Source: Amycolatopsis sacchari (GTDB lineage: Bacteria; Actinomycetota; Actinomycetes; Mycobacteriales; Pseudonocardiaceae). From it: DNA of 64,000 bases. Below are positions 59,814 to 64,000 of this stretch, piece by piece. The DNA lies in contig NZ_FORP01000010.1 in NCBI RefSeq assembly GCF_900114035.1, positions 124,001-188,000 of the forward strand. The letters are read 5' to 3'. Within the stretch, counting starts at the first letter, position 1; each line of letters begins with the position of its first letter. The position numbers and the translations under genes are program-made. Under the pieces are notes generated by a model. It saw only the letters and a program-made list of their open reading frames with translations. It had not been told where the DNA came from and made no database searches.

Positions 59814-61009
59814 CGGAGTTCCTCGAGGACGCGGACCAGCTGGTTGACCTCGAAGACGTTGGAGTAGTGGGCGAGGCCGATGCGCACCGCGCCGCCGACC
59901 TCGCCGACGCCCAGCGCCGCGAACACCCCGCTGGTCCCGTCGTCGGCGAACGCGCACAGGCCCTGTGCCGCCAGGTGGTCCGCGACCTCCGGCGCCTTCT
60001 TGCCCGCCACGGCGAACGCCAGCGCCGGGATGCGCCGCATCGCGTCCCCGATGACCATCACGTGCGGCAACGCCCGCAGCTCGCTCGTGAGCTGCGCGAG
60101 CAGGCCGGCGTGGTACGACTTCGCCGAACCCAGCGACGTGACGAGCCGCTCGCGGCGCGAACCGGTGGCGGCGTCGTCGAGGCCCGCGAGGTAGTCGATC
60201 GACGCGATGAGGCCCGCGAGCAGCGGGTACGCGTGCGGGCCGAGTTCGAGCCGGGCCGGGCCGCGGACGTCCGGGTCCAGCGACGCCGACGGCAGCCGCT
60301 CGATCATCTCGGGGTCGCGGAACGCGAGCGCGCCCACCGCGGGACCGCCCCAGGACTGCGCGGACACCACGATCACGTCGGCACCCAGCTCCGGCAGGTC
60401 CAGCGGCAGGAACGGCGCCGCGTACGTCGCGTCGACGACGACCGTCGCGCCGACGCGCTTGGCGAACTCCACGACCGTCGGCACGTCGGGCCTCGTGCCG
60501 ACGGAACCGGACGCGGCCGTGATCGCGACCGCCTTCGTGTGGGCGGTGACGAGGTTTTCGTACTGCCACGCGGGCAGCTCGCAGGTCTCGATGTCGATCT
60601 CGCTCCAGCGCACGATCGCGCCGACGCGCTTCGCGGCGCGCTGCCACGGGGCGAGGTTCGCGTGCTCGTCGAGCCGCGACACGATGACCTCGTCGCCCAG
60701 CGTCCACCGCTCGCTCATCGCGTCGGCGAGGCGGCGGAGCAGGACGGCGGCGCTCGGCCCGAGCACGACACCGGCCGGATTGGTACCGACGAGGTCGGCC
60801 ACCGCCCGCCGGGCGGCGGTCACTATGCTCTCCGCACGCTGGGAGGCCGGGAACGCGCCACCGGGCACGGAGACCGGAGCACGCATCGCCGTGGACACGG
60901 CCGAGGCCACCTGTTCGGGTACCAGCATTCCGGCAGGGCCGTCGAAGTGGATCCAGCCGTCACCCAGCGCGGGGAACAACCCACGAATTCGAGCGACGTC
61001 GAACGCCAT
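59810..61009 (-). CDS. cysteine desulfurase-like protein lacking the PLP lysine (Rv3778c-like)
   Basis: A 399-residue class V aminotransferase-fold protein. The start FDVARIRGLFPALGDGWIHF and overall layout match Rv3778c. Where active desulfurases have S-x-x-K-x-x-GP, this protein reads VSAQSWGGPAVGALAF, so the PLP-binding lysine is absent. The same change is present in the mycobacterial homologue as I remember it, so it is a conserved subfamily and not a local mutation; activity may be lost or altered. The ATG has no ribosome site but a -10 TACCGT six bases upstream, consistent with a leaderless mRNA. Confidence 0.85.
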   Translation of the reverse strand: MAFDVARIRGLFPALGDGWIHFDGPAGMLVPEQVASAVSTAMRAPVSVPGGAFPASQRAESIVTAARRAVADLVGTNPAGVVLGPSAAVLLRRLADAMSERWTLGDEVIVSRLDEHANLAPWQRAAKRVGAIVRWSEIDIETCELPAWQYENLVTAHTKAVAITAASGSVGTRPDVPTVVEFAKRVGATVVVDATYAAPFLPLDLPELGADVIVVSAQSWGGPAVGALAFRDPEMIERLPSASLDPDVRGPARLELGPHAYPLLAGLIASIDYLAGLDDAATGSRRERLVTSLGSAKSYHAGLLAQLTSELRALPHVMVIGDAMRRIPALAFAVAGKKAPEVADHLAAQGLCAFADDGTSGVFAALGVGEVGGAVRIGLAHYSNVFEVNQLVRVLEELR

Positions 61010-61022
61010 GGGCACACGGTAC
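61010..61022 (-). promoter_or_regulatory. Leaderless-type -10 for the Rv3778c-like gene
   Basis: TACCGT (61021-61016, minus strand) ends six bases before the ATG at 61009; no Shine-Dalgarno is present. The -35 is not clear. Confidence 0.4.
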
Positions 61023-61114
61023 GGAGGAGTAATTTCGCTGCGCGTCCGGGGTTGGGCTATGGGCGCGCCGGGCGGCTAGGCTCGGACGTGCCGCACCTGC
61101 GGCGAGGCGAGTCC

Positions 61115-61684
61115 ATGGATGGAGCGATGACCGACCCCAACAACCTCAACCCCCAGTCCGACGAGCAGGCCCAGCACGTGCTCGTGGTCGGCCCGGACGG
61201 TGCCCCGGTGGGCACGGCGCGGGTGCCGTCGGGCGAGGAGGACCAGCAGCAGGAGTCCGTCGGTGACCTCGTCGAAGAACCGGCGAAGGTGATGCGCATC
61301 GGCACGATGATCAAGCAGCTCCTGGAGGAGGTGCGTGCGGCCCCGCTGGACGACGCGAGCCGCAACCGCCTGCGCGAGATCCACCAGACCTCCGTCAAGG
61401 AGCTGGAGCAGGCGCTCGCGCCGGAGCTGCAGCACGAGCTGGAGCGCCTGGTGAGCCCGTTCACCGAGGACTCCACCCCGTCGGACGCGGAGCTGCGCAT
61501 CGCGCAGGCCCAGCTCGTCGGCTGGCTCGAAGGGCTGTTCCACGGCATCCAGACCGCGTTGTTCGCCCAGCAGATGGCGGCACGCGTGCAGCTGGAGCAG
61601 ATGCGCCGCGGGCTGCCCCCGGGCACCACCGCCCGCGGCGACGGCCACACCCCCGGCATCAGCGGGACCGGGCAGTACCTCTAG
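61115..61684 (+). CDS. bpa: bacterial proteasome activator Bpa
   Basis: A 189-residue protein that ends in GTGQYL: the C-terminal GQYL motif docks into the 20S proteasome alpha ring. The helical core (VGDLVEEPAKVMRIGTMIKQ to LFAQQMAARVQLEQMRRG) is closely similar to mycobacterial Rv3780. It forms a dodecameric, ATP-independent ring that feeds unfolded proteins to the proteasome. ATG 61115 has GCGAGG at seven bases; ATG 61127 is an alternative. Its placement near the Rv3777 and Rv3778c homologues keeps the mycobacterial order. Confidence 0.95.
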   Translation: MDGAMTDPNNLNPQSDEQAQHVLVVGPDGAPVGTARVPSGEEDQQQESVGDLVEEPAKVMRIGTMIKQLLEEVRAAPLDDASRNRLREIHQTSVKELEQALAPELQHELERLVSPFTEDSTPSDAELRIAQAQLVGWLEGLFHGIQTALFAQQMAARVQLEQMRRGLPPGTTARGDGHTPGISGTGQYL

Positions 61685-61711
61685 CGGGGCGGCGCCGGGC
61701 CCGGCCGGAGG

Positions 61712-62140
61712 TCACTGCCCCAGCCGCGTGCTGAGCGTGTCCTCGACCCGGGCCAGGCGTTCCTCGTACTTGGCCACCGCGGTCAGCCGTGCCCGGATGC
61801 GCGCGTGCTCGGCCCGCACCTCGTCCAGAGCGGGCCGCGGGTCGCCCTCCGCGACGCCGGGCCGTTCCAACTCCGCGACGCGGGTCTGCAGCCCGGACAG
61901 GATCGGCGTCATGAGCTTCAGCTCGTTGTCGTGCCAGTCCAGCCTGTTCGTGATGGCTTCGACGTGCCCGCGCAGCTCCTCGCGGAGCGTGTGCACCTCG
62001 CCGCGCAAACCGTCCAGCTCACGGCGCAGCTCGTCGAACCGCGGGCCGTGGCGCTGCTCGGTGACCTGCTCGATGCGCCACCGCAGCTTCCGCCACAGCG
62101 GGAACGCGAGCACCTTCCCCAGCCTCTTCACACCGCTCAC
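61712..62140 (-). CDS. coiled-coil protein of unknown function
   Basis: A 142-residue protein with a basic amphipathic start (RLGKVLAFPLWRKLRWRIEQ) and then long heptad-like helices (ELRRELDGLRGEVHTLREEL; RARLTAVAKYEERLARVEDT). No family recognised. The start overlaps the stop of the GT29-like gene (GTGA), so it is the last gene of the nonulosonic acid operon seen here and may anchor or organise the glycosylation enzymes. Confidence 0.7.
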   Translation of the reverse strand: MSGVKRLGKVLAFPLWRKLRWRIEQVTEQRHGPRFDELRRELDGLRGEVHTLREELRGHVEAITNRLDWHDNELKLMTPILSGLQTRVAELERPGVAEGDPRPALDEVRAEHARIRARLTAVAKYEERLARVEDTLSTRLGQ

Positions 62141-62829
62141 GGGAGGACTTCGACCCTTCCTTCGTCACGCCACGACCTCAACAGCGCGGACTCGGCCCGC
62201 AGCCGGTGGTCCACGGTCACTTCCACGTCGGCGCCCCACGCGTGCGCGAACCTGGTCTGCTCAGGGTCGTCCACGATCGAGAACCCCGCCATCCGGATCT
62301 TCGCCTCGGGGAACAGCCGGGCGCACAGGTAGACGGCGAGCGTGCCGGTGGTCGCCCAGACCGGCTGGGCGGGGTCGAGCCCCAGCAGGCGCCCCAGCGG
62401 GCGGACGACCGGCCGGTTCGGGATCGGCAGGAACCCGAGGTCCGGCGGCCACCAGTCCGGCAACCACTCCGGCTCCCAGTGCATCCGGCCGGGTTCGGCC
62501 AGCAGGTACAGCCTGGACGTGTAGTCGGCGAACGTGTGCGGGCTCGCGAGCACTCCCCGGTGCACGACCACGACGTCGGTCTTGCGCCCGTAACAGGGCG
62601 CTTCCCCGTGCTCGTCGAGCGCGAACGTCGTCAGCCGCAGCACGAGGTCGCTGTCGTCGATCAGCCGGGCGCGAGCGGGATCCGGCCGCATCGGCGCGTT
62701 GCCGACGACGGTGATCGTCTCGGGCGGCCGCTGCCCGCGGGCGTACGCGGTGAACAGCTCGCGATGGACGTCGAGCTCGTCGTCGGCGACCGCGTCGTCA
62801 CGCTCGGCCTCCACGGCCTCGCTAAACAC
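62137..62829 (-). CDS. glycosyltransferase family 29-like (sialyltransferase-type) protein
   Basis: A 230-residue protein. The motif ITVVGNAPMRPDPARARLID followed by DSDLVLRLTTFALD resembles the L-sialylmotif of GT29 enzymes (VGNSP... IDxxDxVxRxN), and later GTLAVYLCARLFPEAKIRMA with a His in FAHAWGADVE resembles the S-motif region. Encoded in the same operon as NeuB, it likely transfers a nonulosonic acid to a cell-surface glycan. GTG start, overlapping the neuB stop by eight bases. Confidence 0.72.
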   Translation of the reverse strand: MFSEAVEAERDDAVADDELDVHRELFTAYARGQRPPETITVVGNAPMRPDPARARLIDDSDLVLRLTTFALDEHGEAPCYGRKTDVVVVHRGVLASPHTFADYTSRLYLLAEPGRMHWEPEWLPDWWPPDLGFLPIPNRPVVRPLGRLLGLDPAQPVWATTGTLAVYLCARLFPEAKIRMAGFSIVDDPEQTRFAHAWGADVEVTVDHRLRAESALLRSWRDEGRVEVLP

Positions 62830-63691
62830 GCCGCAACCGCCTCCTCGGCGCCTCTTCGCCGGGGAAGACCCGCTTCACGCCGTCGCCCATCGCCGCCTCG
62901 ACGGTCCGGATGTCGCGGACCAGCCGCCGCAGTCCCTCGGGTTCGAGCGACGCGGCCTGGTCCGAGCCCCACATCGTGCGGTCGAGCGTGACGTGCCGTT
63001 CGACGAGGCAGGCGCCCAGCGCGACGGCCGCGATCGAGACCTGCAGACCGCGCTCGTGCCCGGAGTAACCGACCGGGACACCGAACCGGCGCGACAACGT
63101 CTCGATCGTGCGCAGGTTCGCCTCCTCCGGCGGGCACGGGTAGGTCGACGTCGTGTGCAGCAACACGAGCCGGTCCGTGCCGAGCAACTCCACCGCGGCG
63201 TCGATTTCGTCCATAGTGGACATTCCGGTCGAAGCGATGACCGGGCGGCCGGTGTCCCGCAACCGGACGAGCAGCTCCCTGTCGGTGAGCGACGCCGACG
63301 CCACCTTGTGGCACACCACGTCGAACTTCTCCAGGAAGTCCACGCTCGGCACGTCCCACGGGGACGCGAACCACGCGATGCCGCGCTCCGCGCAGTACCG
63401 GTCGATTTCCTCGTACTCGGTGACGCCGAACTCGACCCGGTACCGGTAGTCCAAATAGGTCATTTCGCCCCACGGCGTGTCACGCGGGGTGTCGCGCATG
63501 TCCGGCGGCGTCGCGATGTCCGGGGTCCGTTTCTGGAACTTCACCGCGTCGACACCGGTGTTCGCCGCGATGTCGATCAACTGCTTGGCGATTTCCAGGT
63601 CGCCGTTGTGGTTGATGCCGATCTCGGCGACCGTGTACACCGGCCTGCCCTCGCCGACCTCGCGATCGCCGATCCGCACGGTCGAGGTCAC
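62822..63691 (-). CDS. neuB: N-acetylneuraminate synthase-like (NeuB) without SAF domain
   Basis: A 289-residue TIM-barrel enzyme: YTVAEIGINHNGDLEIAKQL at the start, DAVKFQKRTPDIATPPDM, FASPWDVPSVDFLEKFD, CHKVASASLTDRELLVRL, IASTGMSTMDEIDAAVELL and LHTTSTYPCPPEEANLRT, GYSGHERGLQ. It condenses phosphoenolpyruvate with a hexose derivative to a nonulosonic acid. The C-terminal antifreeze-like SAF domain (normally to about residue 345) is missing, the frame ending PRRRLRRV. GGAGG precedes the GTG; the start overlaps the upstream stop (GTGA). Confidence 0.88.
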   Translation of the reverse strand: MTSTVRIGDREVGEGRPVYTVAEIGINHNGDLEIAKQLIDIAANTGVDAVKFQKRTPDIATPPDMRDTPRDTPWGEMTYLDYRYRVEFGVTEYEEIDRYCAERGIAWFASPWDVPSVDFLEKFDVVCHKVASASLTDRELLVRLRDTGRPVIASTGMSTMDEIDAAVELLGTDRLVLLHTTSTYPCPPEEANLRTIETLSRRFGVPVGYSGHERGLQVSIAAVALGACLVERHVTLDRTMWGSDQAASLEPEGLRRLVRDIRTVEAAMGDGVKRVFPGEEAPRRRLRRV

Positions 63692-64000
63692 GCGTTCCTC
63701 CGTTCGTACGCACGCAAAACCAGGTCGCTCAGCTCCCGGACCGCACCCGCACCGCCCACTTTGGTCAGCACCAGCCGGGCCGCCTGGCGCACCGCGGGGT
63801 GGGCGTCGCCGACCGCGACCGGCCAGCCGACCAGCGCCATCGCGTCGAGGTCCCTCAGGTCGTTGCCCACGTAGGCGACGCGGGCGGGGTCGAGCCGCTG
63901 CTCCGCGAGCCACGACTTGAGCACCGCCGCCTTGTCCCCGACGCCGTGCAGCACCTGGGCACCGAGCTTCTTCGCACGTGCTGCCACGACGGGGTTCTGC
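63688..64000 (-). CDS. KdsC-like HAD phosphatase domain, probably C-terminus of a CMP-nonulosonate cytidylyltransferase (partial)
   Basis: Only the last ~103 residues are in the window. VAYVGNDLRDLDAMALVGWP is the HAD motif IV of KdsC-type phosphatases, followed by AVGDAHPAVRQAARLVLTKV. In nonulosonic acid operons this domain is often fused after an acylneuraminate cytidylyltransferase (NeuA); the start of the sequence (NPVVAARAKKLGAQVLHGVG) fits either a fusion or a single-domain protein. It overlaps neuB by four bases. Confidence 0.75.
   Translation of the reverse strand, partial: QNPVVAARAKKLGAQVLHGVGDKAAVLKSWLAEQRLDPARVAYVGNDLRDLDAMALVGWPVAVGDAHPAVRQAARLVLTKVGGAGAVRELSDLVLRAYERRNA

Overview
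The window looks like chromosome from a high-GC actinomycete, most likely Pseudonocardiaceae (Amycolatopsis-like). The reasons are very GC-rich third positions, many GTG and TTG starts, leaderless promoters, and a gene set that includes an SsgA-like sporulation/division protein, a SigF/anti-sigma pair, Ku with a LigD-type ligase, an iniBAC-like dynamin locus, the proteasome activator Bpa, and an actinomycete integrative and conjugative element (AICE) in a tRNA-Ser gene. The family assignment is inference; the genes are read directly.

Positions 1-13.3 kb are core chromosome: a LysX/MprF-like lysyltransferase (cut by the left edge), acetoacetyl-CoA synthetase, a dienelactone-hydrolase-like protein, aromatic aminotransferase Pat, a TauE/SafE permease, a VOC protein, an Rv2629-like protein, the RsbW-like/SigF pair, the ligase/Ku pair, a membrane class III nucleotide cyclase, then 600 bases of non-coding repeats (seven 26-bp tandem units plus a ~105-bp degenerate repeat) and FabH. 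Positions 13.5-23.8 kb hold an Lrp/AsnC regulator, an SsgA-like protein, a two-component system, an NCS1 permease, an unusual in-frame fusion of a ketopantoate-reductase-like enzyme to a two-domain rhodanese, and an L,D-transpeptidase lipoprotein.

Positions 23.8-32.1 kb form an ini-like envelope-stress locus. A large LuxR-type ATPase regulator overlaps an Hsp70-like ATPase; divergent from them lie an IniB-like protein and two dynamin-like GTPases (IniA, IniC). Next comes an alpha-ketoglutarate HExxH-type protein with a 65-residue peptide gene downstream (a speculative RiPP-like pair), a GntR regulator, a membrane protein of unknown function, a GNAT acetyltransferase, a phenolic acid decarboxylase divergent from a MarR regulator with two operator-like repeats, and a DUF3558-like lipoprotein.

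Positions 39.56-56.94 kb are a tandem array of integrated elements at the 3' end of tRNA-Ser(UGA). Three att copies (about 39564, 43225 and 56849) delimit (i) a small element with both ends but no integrase or replication genes, carrying a TrlF-like PHP-ATPase, and (ii) a complete AICE with integrase, excisionase, prim-pol, DUF3631 helicase-like protein, TraB/FtsK-like transfer protein, small membrane proteins and a GntR (KorSA-like) repressor. The first element fits a cis-mobilizable satellite. The AICE cargo includes an ApeA-like HEPN gene split by a 221-bp MITE with a 9-bp target duplication. A cluster of 13 CGCTAC/GTAGCG hexamers just before xis is a candidate origin.

Positions 56.9 kb to the end return to chromosome: a MarR regulator, a strongly structured non-coding stretch, a neutral zinc metallopeptidase, a quinone oxidoreductase, an Rv3778c-like desulfurase homologue without the PLP lysine, Bpa, and a nonulosonic-acid cluster (coiled-coil protein, GT29-like transferase, NeuB, partial KdsC-like phosphatase domain).
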